52,654 bases of DNA from Agrobacterium tumefaciens (GTDB lineage Bacteria; Pseudomonadota; Alphaproteobacteria; Rhizobiales; Rhizobiaceae), in NCBI RefSeq assembly GCF_000834635.1, contig NZ_JXQV01000045.1, forward strand, positions 1-52,654, given 5' to 3'. Below are positions 41,202 to 50,760 of the stretch, in pieces; the stretch's first letter is position 1; each line of letters begins with the position of its first letter. Position numbers and translations under genes: made by a program. A model generated the notes under the pieces. The model saw only the letters and a list, made by a program, of their open reading frames with translations. It ran no database searches and was not told the DNA's origin.

Positions 41202-41396
41202 ATGAACGAGAGAGATTATTCACTGAGATCGCTTTATGAGCAGGAATCTCTTCAGGTTTCAGACAGCGCATCCTTGCAAGAAGTTCCTGGAACTCTCAAG
41301 TTCTTCGGCGTGATTGCAGCCATCCTTGTTGCGGCTTGGGCTGTCGATCAGGCGCTCATCACGATCCCAGACTGGTATTCAGCTATTTTCGGATAA
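41202..41396 (+). CDS. Small membrane protein after the relaxase
   Basis: A 64-residue protein from ATG 41202, three bases after the relaxase stop, so it is co-transcribed with mobC and the relaxase. The first ~30 residues are polar and acidic. One transmembrane segment follows (FFGVIAAILVAAWAVDQALI), then a short tail. No family is recognised. It might link the relaxosome to the membrane or act in entry exclusion; both are speculation from position. Confidence 0.6.
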   Translation: MNERDYSLRSLYEQESLQVSDSASLQEVPGTLKFFGVIAAILVAAWAVDQALITIPDWYSAIFG

Positions 41397-41427
41397 GTGC
41401 ATTCGTCCCGAGCAAACCACCATACAA

Positions 41428-41458
41428 GCCTCGCCGTTAAATGTGGCGAGGTTTTTTG
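41428..41458 (+). terminator. Intrinsic terminator of the mob operon
   Basis: GCCTCGCC and GGCGAGGT form a stem around a nine-base loop, followed by TTTTTTG. It lies about 30 bases after the small membrane protein gene. Confidence 0.85.
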
Positions 41459-41731
41459 TTTGCGTGATACCTTTCAGCCGAAAGGTCGGTTTCCGCCTCT
41501 CCGCAAAAAGCCTTCACTACAGCGCAATTTGGATAAGCGCGTTCTGGCTTTATGGGAGTAATCACGTCGTTGCCTGATTGAGAGGCGTTGTTTTTTGGCT
41601 TCAACCATCTATTTTGATATCACGATCCTACAGGAAGTCGGATCGCTAACGTGCGGTTTTGCCTCAACGAGCCTTAACCTACAAACGAAACAGATTTTCC
41701 GCTGCATCCCGTCACACTGAAGTATGTCCCC

Positions 41732-41768
41732 TAATCGGTGGACGCACTAGATGTGCGCCCACCGATTA
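41732..41768 (-). terminator. Long hairpin after the hydrolase gene
   Basis: TAATCGGTGG..CGCAC and GTGCG..CCACCGATTA pair over 15-16 bases with one mismatch around a short loop, and start three bases beyond the hydrolase stop. No T-run follows on the minus strand, so this may be a transcript-stabilising hairpin, an element end or an operator rather than a strict terminator. Confidence 0.5.
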
Positions 41769-41770
41769 AA

Positions 41771-42589
41771 TTAGGCGAGAAATTCGATCAGGTCTTGGTT
41801 TAAGCGGTCTGGCACAGTGGCAAACAGCCCATGAGGCTCACCATCATACTCAATCAGCTTTGCTCCGGCGATACCCTTTGCTGCGGCACGACCTGTCGGG
41901 TCGATTGGCACCGTCTTGTCGCCCGTCCCGTGTATGACGAGCGTGGGAACTGTGAACGCGGCGAAATCCGGTCGGAAGTCCGTCTTGCCAAATGCGTCAA
42001 CGCAGTCGATTGTGGCCTTCGGGCTTGCCATGACGCCAAGAACGAAGGACCAATCCAGTACGCCTTGGCTAACCGGGCTCGTAACGAAGCCGACCCCGTA
42101 GAACGTTTTGGCAAAGCTTTGCAAGAAGTCGAAACGGTCCTTGCGAATATCCGATTTCATGCCCTCAAAAACGCTGACATCTACACCGTCAGGATTGGTC
42201 TCATCCTTAAGCAAATAACCGGCGACTGAGGCGACGAGAACGGTTTTCGATACTTTTGACGCGCCATGGCGTGAAAGATAACGGGCAATCTCGCCACCGC
42301 CCATGGAAAAACCGACCAAGGCTACGCCCTGAAGGTCGAGGCCATCGATGACAGCTGCGAGGTCATCCGCGAAGATGTCGTATGTGTAACCGCTCGCGGG
42401 GTGTCCGGATTGGCCGAAGCCGCGACGGTCATAGGTAATAACGCGAAAACCTGACTCAAGCAGGGCGACGGTCTGGTACTCGAACATGTCTCCGGTCAGC
42501 GGCCAGCCGTGGATCAAGATAACAGGGCGGCCTTGCCCCATATCCTTGACATGCAGTTTTGTACCGTCTTTTGCTTCGATGAATGCCAT
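41771..42589 (-). CDS. Alpha/beta hydrolase, non-haem chloroperoxidase/arylesterase type
   Basis: A 272-residue hydrolase close to cofactor-free haloperoxidases. The oxyanion loop is LIHGWPLTGDMF, then VITYDRRGFGQSG, the nucleophile elbow GFSMGGGE (catalytic Ser), the acid in VIHGTGDKTVPID and the His in DGEPHGLF. These enzymes hydrolyse esters and can perhydrolyse short acids. AAGGAG lies upstream of the ATG at 42589. It looks like a monocistronic cargo gene unrelated to conjugation. Confidence 0.92.
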   Translation of the reverse strand: MAFIEAKDGTKLHVKDMGQGRPVILIHGWPLTGDMFEYQTVALLESGFRVITYDRRGFGQSGHPASGYTYDIFADDLAAVIDGLDLQGVALVGFSMGGGEIARYLSRHGASKVSKTVLVASVAGYLLKDETNPDGVDVSVFEGMKSDIRKDRFDFLQSFAKTFYGVGFVTSPVSQGVLDWSFVLGVMASPKATIDCVDAFGKTDFRPDFAAFTVPTLVIHGTGDKTVPIDPTGRAAAKGIAGAKLIEYDGEPHGLFATVPDRLNQDLIEFLA

Positions 42590-42859
42590 CTGGTGACTCC
42601 TTTGATGTTGCCACCGGTAAATCCTGCCAAGGCATATATGGTTCCTTGATAGAGGCAGGTGCTAGATGAGATCAGTGAGGCGGGTTCTGCTTTTGGATAC
42701 TGGATTGTACAGTAGCGCACAGAAGGCACCGCAGGTATCGCCACCCACAATAACGTGAACAGAGCGAGGCAGAACGCTCTAATCATCGCTGTCTTTGGAT
42801 GGCCCGTCGCCCGGTAACGGATATCTTGAGTTTCGCTTCTCGTAATCCTCTAGCGTTGA

Positions 42860-43144
42860 ATGAAAGAACCCCGCCGACCAGAAGCCGAACGTTTGCAACG
42901 TGACGGGATCACTTTCATCGATCCCGTGCCCGATCCGGTGGAAACCTCCATCGATGACGTCCAAGAATTTTTGGCCTTAGGCGTTTTCTGTCCGGCCTGC
43001 GAACGTGAAACGTGGATCGACCGACACGAGCTGCGAAGAAAGTGGGGAAATGCGATGCTTGTTTCGCTACTGCCACGCTTGCGGTGTCGTGCGTGCGGCA
43101 ATAAGCAGGGAAATCGATTTATCCTTGGGCAGTTGCCTCGATAA
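42860..43144 (+). CDS. Zinc-ribbon-like hypothetical protein
   Basis: A 94-residue protein with two CxxC pairs, GVFCPACERETWIDRHELRR and LPRLRCRACGNKQGNRF, likely forming one zinc ribbon. The first third is acidic and variable. Such short proteins are common on rhizobial replicons and of unknown function. The ribosome binding site is weak. A terminator 15 bases after the stop supports a real transcript on this strand. Confidence 0.6.
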   Translation: MKEPRRPEAERLQRDGITFIDPVPDPVETSIDDVQEFLALGVFCPACERETWIDRHELRRKWGNAMLVSLLPRLRCRACGNKQGNRFILGQLPR

Positions 43145-43159
43145 TCTGTTGCCGTTTGT

Positions 43160-43185
43160 CCGGCCGCGATGTGCGGCCGGTTTTT
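43160..43185 (+). terminator. Intrinsic terminator
   Basis: CCGGCCGC and GCGGCCGG form a perfect eight-base stem with loop GATGT, followed by TTTTTG, just after the zinc-ribbon gene. Confidence 0.88.
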
Positions 43186-43237
43186 GCGCCTTCCCTACAA
43201 TCGCCGTCGTAGGGACTTCGACGTTATCGCCGCGTCA

Positions 43238-43645
43238 CTATCTATGTGCCAATTGCTGGTTCACGGCGTCCCGGACTTCTTCGAGAGTTCCTTTTCCATT
43301 GTAACTTAGGCGTTCATTTGCTGTAGCCCGTATGTATGCTACTCCGCGAAGAGCTCTCGCCAGCGTCGCGCCATCAACGTTGACCATATCAAAATCCTGA
43401 TGAGCGGCTGGGTCCCGCCAGAAATTTACCGCCTGCAGCGCATTAAGTTGCTCGTCTTTTCTGTCTTCAAGCGGATAGTTTGTTGGCATGAAACTGTCCT
43501 GAACATCACGCCAGGTGTAGGACACTCCTTTGGTCTCACCGATGATCCAGGAGGCAACGTCTGTAACTTTCCGCATGGCTCCCGGGAAAACATCATTGCT
43601 GTTCTCAATCTTCGTGGCCAGTTCTATAATGTCGTCGTTGGTCAT
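43238..43645 (-). CDS. Hypothetical protein next to the T4SS operon
   Basis: About 135 residues from ATG 43645, with AGAGGAT upstream; a longer frame reaches 43696. The sequence is acidic and soluble: DIIELATKIENSNDVFPGAM near the start, LNALQAVNFWRDPAAHQDFD in the middle, and a C-terminal GTLEEVRDAVNQQL helix. No family is recognised. It lies about 110 bases downstream of virD4 on the same strand, so it may be the last gene of the transfer operon. Confidence 0.5.
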   Translation of the reverse strand: MTNDDIIELATKIENSNDVFPGAMRKVTDVASWIIGETKGVSYTWRDVQDSFMPTNYPLEDRKDEQLNALQAVNFWRDPAAHQDFDMVNVDGATLARALRGVAYIRATANERLSYNGKGTLEEVRDAVNQQLAHR

Positions 43646-43755
43646 TCTATCCTCTGCTGCCGGTACCTGAAAAATGTCCGGTAGATGAATGGTCATAGCT
43701 GACGATCAATCGGTCAATAGCCGACAGTGATAAATTGAGGAGCAAATTAATGAAG

Positions 43756-45759
43756 TCACGCGGGATCGAGGATCACCGCGTCCTTTAATTCCTGAAGCGA
43801 AATCCTCTTGCGCCGCGTTTTTGCTTTTGACGCGGCCTCGTCTACCTCGACGCCAAAGAGATCGAGAGGCTTTGCAATTTCTTTCTTCGCAGCAAGCACC
43901 TTCAGCTCCAGAATGGCTTCGCCATCGGATGCCAAGGGCTCAGGGGCGAGTGCGACAGACTTAGGAACCTCAATGATCTCGCCATCTTCAGTGATGATCT
44001 CAACTGTCTCTGATGGCAGCGGCGATGCAATTTCCGTTGTTTTGTCTGAAACAACTTCGACCTCAGACCCATAACCATCTGTGAGAGCAGGAACAGTTGG
44101 CGCTGGTGATAGATCCACTACCGGAACCGATGGGCGATTTGCTTTCGAGAAAATTTCAGCACTCTTGAATGGAGCGGTTTCGAAGAAGCGCAGCTTTTTT
44201 GCGTTAATGGGCGACTGGCCTTCTACGAGAAGAACGAACTTGTCACTCGCCATTTTCCGAACTTCCTGTGGCATCATCAATTCACGCTCACGGATCTGTT
44301 CAACCTTAGTGCGCCGGTGAAGTCCAACCAGTTCAATTGCTCTCGATTCCGACTGATAACGCACCGTCCTCTTGCCGAGTGCGCGGGAAACATACTCCGC
44401 GGTTGCCTGGTCGTTTGCACCGAGGATGAGCTGATAGCCGCAATTGCCAAGCAATGAATGTCGCGATGTCTCGCCGTAGATTTCATCAAGGCTCTTAAGA
44501 TCCTGAATGATGAAGGCAAGCTTGATGTTGTAACCTGCAATGTAGGGCAACTTGTTCATGATCTCGTCCATCTTTTTAAGCTGTCGAAATTCGTCCAGCA
44601 AGAAATAGACGGGAAGAGACTTTGGATTGTGTTTCAACGTGAGCAGGTTCATGACCTGTTGCACGAACAATGTGAGCAGCGAGCTCAACAAGGTAATGTC
44701 TGTGATGTTTGGTGCCAGATAGATCGACATCGGCCGGACATTGAGGGACCGAAGATCTATGTCGGTCACTTGTGTTGCCGCGATGATCCTCTCGTTACGG
44801 AATGGCTTCATCGCCACTTGGAATTCCGTTATCGCGGAGCCAGCTGTTTTCTCAGGCAGCCCGATATAGGAGTTGAAGCTCTCTCTCGTAAATTTCGACA
44901 GATAGGGCTCTTTTTCAAGAATGAATTTCAATAGCACCTGAAGCGGTTTGCCAGAGTTTAGGAGCGAATTGATCTCTCCAAGGTGTCGGCGGCCGGCATA
45001 GTAATCGCTCTCGTTGATATAGCTTATGAGACCTGCCGCGATCTGTTGCGCCATTTCCTGCCAGAATTTTCCGTCGCCTTTCGCATTCGCCGGCACAAGA
45101 ATAGCCGCCATATTTTGGATATCTTTGGTTCTGTTCCCAAGATCCTCTCTTATGAAATCCATCGGGTTCCAACGATGAGTTTCCTTTTCGCCAGGCGAGA
45201 ATAGAAAGACCTGATTGCCTTTTGCTTGGCGATAACCAGCCGTGGCATTGAATATTTCGCCTTTGAGATCAGTCACGATCATGGAGCCTTCGTGCATAAG
45301 TGCATTCGGGATCACGTAGCCGGCTCCCTTACCGGAACGTGTCGGGCCAATGACGAGATGATGTCGGTCATCCTTTGAGCGGAGGATTTTGGCGCCAACG
45401 CGCCCGAAGATGTGACCATCCTTGCGAAACCATTTTCCATTGCGAAGATCGGCAAGGGTTTGGAACGCTGCATCACCTAAAGGTTCGGGTCGCTGACGTA
45501 AGCTGTAATAGACGAACAGGCCCGCCGCGATGATCGATGGCACCAATGCGAGAGCTGCTGTTTGCTGTACGATCGAGTTTCCTGAAAAACGCCAAAGCTG
45601 AATGAGTGGAGCAAGCGGCTCTTTCGCAAGCGTCAGCTTGAGGATGCGCGGGTCGTGATAGAGAAACGCAAGCAGCCCGCCGTAAGCCAATGACCAGATC
45701 ATAAATGCGATGAGCGTGGCAAAGACCGAGAAAAACGCCTTTGTTGCGTTGCTCATCAT
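43756..45759 (-). CDS. virD4: T4SS coupling protein VirD4/TraG
   Basis: A 667-residue coupling ATPase. Two N-terminal membrane segments (up to about residue 85) are followed by Walker A GPTRSGKG at residues 138-145, the VTDLKGEIFNATAGYR strand and Walker B LPVYFLLDEFRQLKKM. The C-terminal ~130 residues are acidic and low in complexity (ETVEIITEDGEIIEVPKSVA) and probably contact relaxosome partners. It docks the relaxase-DNA complex to the T4SS channel. The start overlaps the virB11 stop by four bases. Confidence 0.95.
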   Translation of the reverse strand: MMSNATKAFFSVFATLIAFMIWSLAYGGLLAFLYHDPRILKLTLAKEPLAPLIQLWRFSGNSIVQQTAALALVPSIIAAGLFVYYSLRQRPEPLGDAAFQTLADLRNGKWFRKDGHIFGRVGAKILRSKDDRHHLVIGPTRSGKGAGYVIPNALMHEGSMIVTDLKGEIFNATAGYRQAKGNQVFLFSPGEKETHRWNPMDFIREDLGNRTKDIQNMAAILVPANAKGDGKFWQEMAQQIAAGLISYINESDYYAGRRHLGEINSLLNSGKPLQVLLKFILEKEPYLSKFTRESFNSYIGLPEKTAGSAITEFQVAMKPFRNERIIAATQVTDIDLRSLNVRPMSIYLAPNITDITLLSSLLTLFVQQVMNLLTLKHNPKSLPVYFLLDEFRQLKKMDEIMNKLPYIAGYNIKLAFIIQDLKSLDEIYGETSRHSLLGNCGYQLILGANDQATAEYVSRALGKRTVRYQSESRAIELVGLHRRTKVEQIRERELMMPQEVRKMASDKFVLLVEGQSPINAKKLRFFETAPFKSAEIFSKANRPSVPVVDLSPAPTVPALTDGYGSEVEVVSDKTTEIASPLPSETVEIITEDGEIIEVPKSVALAPEPLASDGEAILELKVLAAKKEIAKPLDLFGVEVDEAASKAKTRRKRISLQELKDAVILDPA

Positions 45760-46766
45760 TCACCTCTTGTGAAAAGAATATCTGAGATACCGCGTTGACC
45801 GCCGACTTTCCGGAGCTGGACGACAATCGGTATCACCGACTTGATGTAATCCATGAGGTCTGCCTTGCTGAAGGCCCCGCCAAGTCCAGCTTGCATGACC
45901 ATCATGCACAATTGTTCGTACGCACCACTTGGCGTGTCTGCGTGGATCGTTGCCATCGAGCCGGGATGCCCCGTATTGATGGCTCTGAGAAAGGCAAATG
46001 CCTCAGAACCGCGTATCTCCCCGACAAACAGGCGGTCAGGTCTCATGCGTAGCGACGATTCCAGCAGTTCCAAGATGCCAATGTTTGCAATGCCCTGCCC
46101 CCCTCTTGAGGCGACCAGACGGGCAACGTTTCTCTGCGGGGGTGTTAGTTCTCGCGTATCTTCGAGGGTGATAATCCGCTCTTCTTTACCTACGGTCTGG
46201 AGACAGGCGTTCAAGAACGTAGTCTTGCCCGACGCCGTGCCGCCACTGACCAAGATTGTCACACGGCTTTGCACCGCAAATTTAAGGAACCCGTAAATAT
46301 CCTTTTTCGCCAACAGCTCGCGCAAATGACGATCATCATCCGTGATATCTGAGCTGTAGACGGCAACTTTATTCAAAGCACCTTTATCGCGGTACTCTTC
46401 CAATGTGAGATTGTTGACGACCTGCTTCCTAATCGAGATCATACCGCCTTCGGGCGCAACGGGAGGCAAGACAACCTGAATACGCTCGCCGGTTGGGAGC
46501 GACGCGCTCAGTATGGGGTTGGTTTCATTTATGAACTGGCCTGTGTGAGCCGCAACTTGCTCCCCGATACGCGCAATGGTTTCCGCAGTCATAGCTTCGA
46601 CCGCGTACTCCTTCATGTGCGAAGCGCCGATTTCTTCAATGAAAACCGCCCCAGGCTTATTGATCGAGATTTCCTGTACGGCCGGATTATCCAGATACTG
46701 TTTCAGGGGAGTGAGAAAATCATCCAGCCAATAGTGGATCTTCTTTTTAGCGGGTGCGACGTTCAA
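45756..46766 (-). CDS. virB11: T4SS ATPase VirB11
   Basis: A 336-residue secretion ATPase. An N-terminal domain with VQEISINKPGAVFIEEIG is followed by Walker A GGTASGKT (residues 175-182), the Asp box ITLEDTRELTPPQRN and a Walker B region with RMRPDRLFVGEIRGSEAFAF, then the His box HPGSMATIHADTPSGA. It forms a cytoplasmic hexamer powering pilus assembly and substrate transfer. It overlaps virB10 by 20 bases and virD4 by four. Confidence 0.96.
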   Translation of the reverse strand: MNVAPAKKKIHYWLDDFLTPLKQYLDNPAVQEISINKPGAVFIEEIGASHMKEYAVEAMTAETIARIGEQVAAHTGQFINETNPILSASLPTGERIQVVLPPVAPEGGMISIRKQVVNNLTLEEYRDKGALNKVAVYSSDITDDDRHLRELLAKKDIYGFLKFAVQSRVTILVSGGTASGKTTFLNACLQTVGKEERIITLEDTRELTPPQRNVARLVASRGGQGIANIGILELLESSLRMRPDRLFVGEIRGSEAFAFLRAINTGHPGSMATIHADTPSGAYEQLCMMVMQAGLGGAFSKADLMDYIKSVIPIVVQLRKVGGQRGISDILFTRGE

Positions 46767-47991
46767 GTTTGATCTCCCTCATCGCTTCAACAACTGGATC
46801 ATCGTAGAACTCAGAAAAATCGAGGTCCTGTCGAACGAAGATGAATATGCGTTCTCCTTGATTGATGCTGATCGTGGGTGGAATGTTTAGGCTTTGTCCA
46901 AGGGCTTGGTTTGCCATATCGGAGAATGTCTGCGCGATCGTCTGACGTGCCAGCTCCTCGCCGCGTTGCGCGTTGGAAACATCGCTATTCCCTGTGGAAC
47001 TATCGCTGCCATATCCTGTCGCATAGCTCGCACCAGCCCCGACGATTGACAACAAGATTGCCGAGCCAAAACGTTCGCGCCATTTGTTGTCTACACGGCC
47101 AGACAAGCCCGAACGACCGAGGCCGTCAGTTCCAATCGAGTTAAGGCGGATATTAACGCCATCATCCCGTATCAGCCTCGTCCAAACGACAAATATCCGC
47201 TTTTGCCCACGCGTGATCGATGACTGATACTCACCGATCAGCCTTGTGCCTGTCGGGATGAGTATTCTTCTGCCGTCAAAGGAATACACATCTTGAGACG
47301 TGACGGCTCGTATCTGCCCAGGAAGGTCACTTACCATTGCTGTTTCGAGGATGCCGGGAATAAGTGTTCCTTCAGGAACAACAGCATCGATGCGAGCAAT
47401 CTTGCTCGCCTTTGCGGAACGATTACCGTTGGCAGACGCGGCGGCCAGATATTTGCTGTTTGGATCGTCGCCTGCAACGCCAGTGCCACTTTCACCCGAA
47501 CCTGACGCGCCACCGGCAAAGCTACCTGCCCCAGCCTGCGCCTTTGACTCGTCCACTGCAATGAGCTTCGACTTGAACCGCTCCTGAAATACGTACCCTT
47601 GCGGCTCATTTGCCTCGGGTGCTTCCGCTGCTGCTGCAACAACCGCGATTGGTGCGGGTGGAGGCGGAGGAACCTCAAATGTTGTAGTATCCGGTTTCTC
47701 TACGACCGGTTCAGGTGGTGGCAGTTGAATAATCTCAGGTGCAGTCTTTGCCGGTGCTTCCTTCGCATCGATGAAAGCTGGTGGACGAAAGTTCATCGAC
47801 TGGAACTCTTCGTCTTCTCTGCTGGTCTTACGGCTTTTTGCATCGTCATTGGAGAAAATAGCCGTTACAGCCAAAACACCAATGACCAGGAATGCAGCGC
47901 CACCGAGCAACTGCTTTTTCTTTGCGCGTGTGTCCGCAACTGGTGTTGCATCGGTCTCTGTCAGAGCTTTGAGATGTACGTTTTCTTTCAT
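46747..47991 (-). CDS. virB10: T4SS core-channel protein VirB10
   Basis: A 414-residue VirB10/TrbI protein. One membrane segment lies at about residues 28-46 (LLGGAAFLVIGVLAVTAIF), a proline-rich periplasmic part (IIQLPPPEPV and FEVPPPPPAP) follows, then the C-terminal beta-barrel domain with VPEGTLIPGILETAMVSDLP and ILIPTGTRLIGEYQSSITRG, and the end motif INQGERIFIFVRQDLDFS. It spans both membranes as a scaffold of the core complex with VirB7 and VirB9. Confidence 0.96.
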   Translation of the reverse strand: MKENVHLKALTETDATPVADTRAKKKQLLGGAAFLVIGVLAVTAIFSNDDAKSRKTSREDEEFQSMNFRPPAFIDAKEAPAKTAPEIIQLPPPEPVVEKPDTTTFEVPPPPPAPIAVVAAAAEAPEANEPQGYVFQERFKSKLIAVDESKAQAGAGSFAGGASGSGESGTGVAGDDPNSKYLAAASANGNRSAKASKIARIDAVVPEGTLIPGILETAMVSDLPGQIRAVTSQDVYSFDGRRILIPTGTRLIGEYQSSITRGQKRIFVVWTRLIRDDGVNIRLNSIGTDGLGRSGLSGRVDNKWRERFGSAILLSIVGAGASYATGYGSDSSTGNSDVSNAQRGEELARQTIAQTFSDMANQALGQSLNIPPTISINQGERIFIFVRQDLDFSEFYDDPVVEAMREIKLERRTR

Positions 47992-48797
47992 TTGTTGCCG
48001 CTCCTAAAGCGCTTCTTTGCATCAAGTTCAGCCTTTGGCCCGAGAATGTCGGGATCAGGAGCGCTGAAATCTGGTTTGCGTAGATTGAAAATGCAGGTCC
48101 ACTGATCGCCATCACGAAGTGTGAATTGGGTCGAAACGCCGTCCACGACGATGTATTCGCCTTCCTTCCTAAAATTGCGCAGGGTCTCGGAGAAGTTTGA
48201 ATTGACAGCAAAAATTGCCGGAACGCGGCCTTTGAACTTGAAGAATGTCTTCTTGCCGTCATCGAAAATCATCGAAGGCTTAAGTGAAGCAGCGCCGGAA
48301 AAGGAATAGTCCAGATTGACGTTTTCCTTATCGATCGATGAGATATTCGGGTGTGCTGCACGCACCTCCGCCTCTGCTCTCAGCGATGCGTTGAGATCCT
48401 TTTCAGGGTATATGAAGCGGACGCCGTAGATTTTCTTGCCAGCTTCGGGCGCATAATCGTGAAGCTCAAGGAAGTAGATACGTTTCGACGTAACGACATT
48501 GAGGTTTGTCACGACGTTGGCCGCAACAGGCTTGATAAAGAGAATGTTTCCTTTCTCTGTAGGGGCTACCTGCCAGCTTTCGCTATCCCCGAGGCTTATT
48601 GTCTCGAATTTTTCATCCTCATCAAAAATGAGCATTGTCGAAATGCCGTATGTCGCATCAATCCGCACAACATTGTTGGGTTGGTACACAACGGATGTCA
48701 CGCGAGCATCGAGTTGACCGGGTTTCGGTGTTTCAAGTGCGAATGAATTGAGAGACATGAACAGCATTGCGGCTGTGCTCAGCAGAAACCTTTTCAT
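47988..48797 (-). CDS. virB9: T4SS outer-membrane core protein VirB9
   Basis: A 269-residue VirB9/TrbG protein with a signal peptide (FLLSTAAMLFMSLNSFALET). The N-terminal domain contains VTSVVYQPNNVVRIDATYGI, typical of the family, and LFIKPVAANVVTNLNVVTSK. The C-terminal domain has LDYSFSGAASLKPSMIFDDG and KTFFKFKG, which contacts VirB7. It overlaps virB10 by four bases and shares one base with virB8. Confidence 0.95.
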   Translation of the reverse strand: MKRFLLSTAAMLFMSLNSFALETPKPGQLDARVTSVVYQPNNVVRIDATYGISTMLIFDEDEKFETISLGDSESWQVAPTEKGNILFIKPVAANVVTNLNVVTSKRIYFLELHDYAPEAGKKIYGVRFIYPEKDLNASLRAEAEVRAAHPNISSIDKENVNLDYSFSGAASLKPSMIFDDGKKTFFKFKGRVPAIFAVNSNFSETLRNFRKEGEYIVVDGVSTQFTLRDGDQWTCIFNLRKPDFSAPDPDILGPKAELDAKKRFRSGNK

Positions 48798-49501
48798 TAG
48801 TTTCCGCTCCCGCTTGTCACAGTCTCTTGGTCGCGACGGTAGCTGTACACTTGGAACCCGAGAGGATTATCAAACATCCATACGTTTTCACGTGGCTGAG
48901 AGGTGTATCTGAAGCGCACGACGGCCACATAATGCTTGGTGACGGTCTCAACATCGCTCTTTTCTTCGGTCGAAAAACGCACAGATGCGGTCGTTTCGTT
49001 TAGAAACGTGACGGATTTTACGTCTACGAGAACGCGCTTGGATTTACCGTAGATTTTGGTGGGATTTTTTGCGTTTGTAGAGCTGTAAAGTTCCTGCAAT
49101 TCCCGCGCTGCTTCGCCCGTAGACAGGAGAGCGGCGATCCCGAAATTTTCTTTCAGCATCGGCGCGTCATAGCCCTCACGCATCCGTATAAAGCGCACAA
49201 CATTGGCCTGCGTAACGGCTTGCCGTTCCCCAATGGTCAGCTCGTCGTAATTTGTATCAACTGTCGTTTTGACTTCAACGTAACCGGTGTTTTTATCCAC
49301 CATCACCAGATAGGGCTCGAATGTTTTGAGCGGCACCAGCAGAACAAGGGAAGCCAGTGCAAGAAGGGAAATCACGATAGCAGTGATTGCTACTGCCCAC
49401 GCAATCCTTGCTGACCGCTTTGATAGACGGACAATATCGCCCTCCCAAACGTGGCCTTCCTGAAAATATGAGATCAATTTAGGGTTTGTCGCTTTTGACA
49501 T
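48797..49501 (-). CDS. virB8: T4SS assembly factor VirB8
   Basis: A 234-residue VirB8-type protein with one N-terminal membrane segment (IAWAVAITAIVISLLALASL) and a periplasmic NTF2-like domain (VKTTVDTNYDELTIGERQAV, VVRFIRMREGYD, and YVAVVRFRYTSQPRENVWMF). It nucleates assembly and contacts VirB9 and VirB10. It is encoded 20 bases after virB6. Confidence 0.94.
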   Translation of the reverse strand: MSKATNPKLISYFQEGHVWEGDIVRLSKRSARIAWAVAITAIVISLLALASLVLLVPLKTFEPYLVMVDKNTGYVEVKTTVDTNYDELTIGERQAVTQANVVRFIRMREGYDAPMLKENFGIAALLSTGEAARELQELYSSTNAKNPTKIYGKSKRVLVDVKSVTFLNETTASVRFSTEEKSDVETVTKHYVAVVRFRYTSQPRENVWMFDNPLGFQVYSYRRDQETVTSGSGN

Positions 49502-49521
49502 GTTGGACTTTCTGGAAAGGT

Positions 49522-50535
49522 TTAAGATGGCTTGCTGAGCGAGCTGATACGGTCTTGCAGATTGGTCTCAGACCCACTGCGGTTCGTGATCGAGCCGCCT
49601 TTTGTCTCGCGATCCGAAGACCCGCCGCCAGATCCACGAGATCTAAGTTTGCTTGCCAAAGCCGCAACTGGAGAGATTGTCGCCATCTTGCCGTAGGCAT
49701 ATCCCGTCGCTGACGTGCTGGCTCCGAAGCCGCCTGTGATACCCTGGGCGAGCGACTGAACATTCAAGAGGACGAACATTCCTGCGATGCAGAGAAGTGC
49801 GAAAGCACCAATGTGCGAGACATCGAGCGCGTTAGATGCGACAGCAACTTCGATTTTCGATAGCTCAGGGTTGATTGCTGCGATCAAAAACGCGCTTACG
49901 ACGTAGACGAACAGCGGAATCAGCGAATACAGAAATACCTGAGTGAACCACGCCGCGCCCAAGGAACGGGTTTGGTTGAAGAGCATGCAGGCAATGAAGA
50001 GCGGGCCGGTTCCAACCAGAACCCACATCATAACCTTTGAGAGAATGATAATCGCAAGCGCGATCGCAACAACGACGAGCGCTCCAATTACAATTATGCC
50101 ACCGAGAACAGATGGCAGGATTGTAAAATAGCCCGACTGTTGGGCGAGAGCAGAAGCCGCATTGAACGCTGTCGCCACAATCATCGAAAGGCCATTGGTG
50201 GGCTCAGTGATGCCAGAGCTTGATGCCATGAGGATGGCACGCCCCAAATCTTCGGGTGTGTCGCTCAGCCAGCTATAGAAAAGCGAATTAAAGACGCTCC
50301 AGTTCTGGACGAGGGTCAAGATCAGCATGAACTTCACGATGCGACTAACGAAATCGCCCAAAGAAATGCGTGCCAGACCCAACATGAGCTGGATGCCGTA
50401 AAGCGCAACGTAGACAATCAAAGCCACGCGCAAAACCGGCATGACTTCGTCGCCTACTATGCCATAGGCCCGCTGCGCAAAGCCCGAGCCAAGCTGATCG
50501 ATCCTCATAAGAAGATTGGTCACAAAGTTGTTCAT
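49522..50535 (-). CDS. virB6: T4SS inner-membrane channel protein VirB6
   Basis: A 337-residue polytopic membrane protein of the VirB6/TrbL type. Several hydrophobic helices are visible (LRVALIVYVALYGIQLML, GGIIVIGALVVVAIALAII, VFLYSLIPLFVYVVSAFLI, HIGAFALLCIAGMFVLLNVQ), and the VLVGTGPLFIACMLF segment is typical of the family. The C-terminal ~60 residues are Gly/Ser-rich and cytoplasmic or flexible. It forms the inner-membrane pore. Confidence 0.93.
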   Translation of the reverse strand: MNNFVTNLLMRIDQLGSGFAQRAYGIVGDEVMPVLRVALIVYVALYGIQLMLGLARISLGDFVSRIVKFMLILTLVQNWSVFNSLFYSWLSDTPEDLGRAILMASSSGITEPTNGLSMIVATAFNAASALAQQSGYFTILPSVLGGIIVIGALVVVAIALAIIILSKVMMWVLVGTGPLFIACMLFNQTRSLGAAWFTQVFLYSLIPLFVYVVSAFLIAAINPELSKIEVAVASNALDVSHIGAFALLCIAGMFVLLNVQSLAQGITGGFGASTSATGYAYGKMATISPVAALASKLRSRGSGGGSSDRETKGGSITNRSGSETNLQDRISSLSKPS

Positions 50536-50556
50536 GATACCCCCAGGTTCACCGCG

Positions 50557-50760
50557 TTACGGCCCAATCACAATCGCATTAAGAGCGTCTACGGCAGATT
50601 GGTCAGCGTTCACGGGAGCCATTGACGGGCATTCCCGGCGCGGATCGACTTCAGCGAAGGAAGTGAGGTTTGCTGGACGCTTGCACGGCGCACTCGTTTC
50701 CTTAACAGTGCCACAACCGGCCAGGACGCTGATCGACAAGATGATGAGCGCGTTCTTCAT
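50557..50760 (-). CDS. VirB7-like lipoprotein
   Basis: A 67-residue lipoprotein with lipobox LAGC (MKNALIILSISVLAGCGTVK) and a short mature part with two more cysteines (CKRPANLT and CPSMAP). VirB7 is a small outer-membrane lipoprotein of the core complex, and the gene sits in the operon before virB6. Lipoproteins in this position can alternatively mediate entry exclusion (Eex). Its start overlaps the previous gene by four bases. Confidence 0.75.
   Translation of the reverse strand: MKNALIILSISVLAGCGTVKETSAPCKRPANLTSFAEVDPRRECPSMAPVNADQSAVDALNAIVIGP

Noticed and set aside
42514..42786. Minus-strand 90-codon frame with a signal-like start
   Set aside because: The start resembles a signal peptide, but the frame then runs into the hydrolase gene in another frame; at most a truncated remnant.
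42779..42964. Minus-strand 61-codon frame
   Set aside because: It overlaps the plus-strand zinc-ribbon gene, which has clear CxxC pairs and its own terminator.
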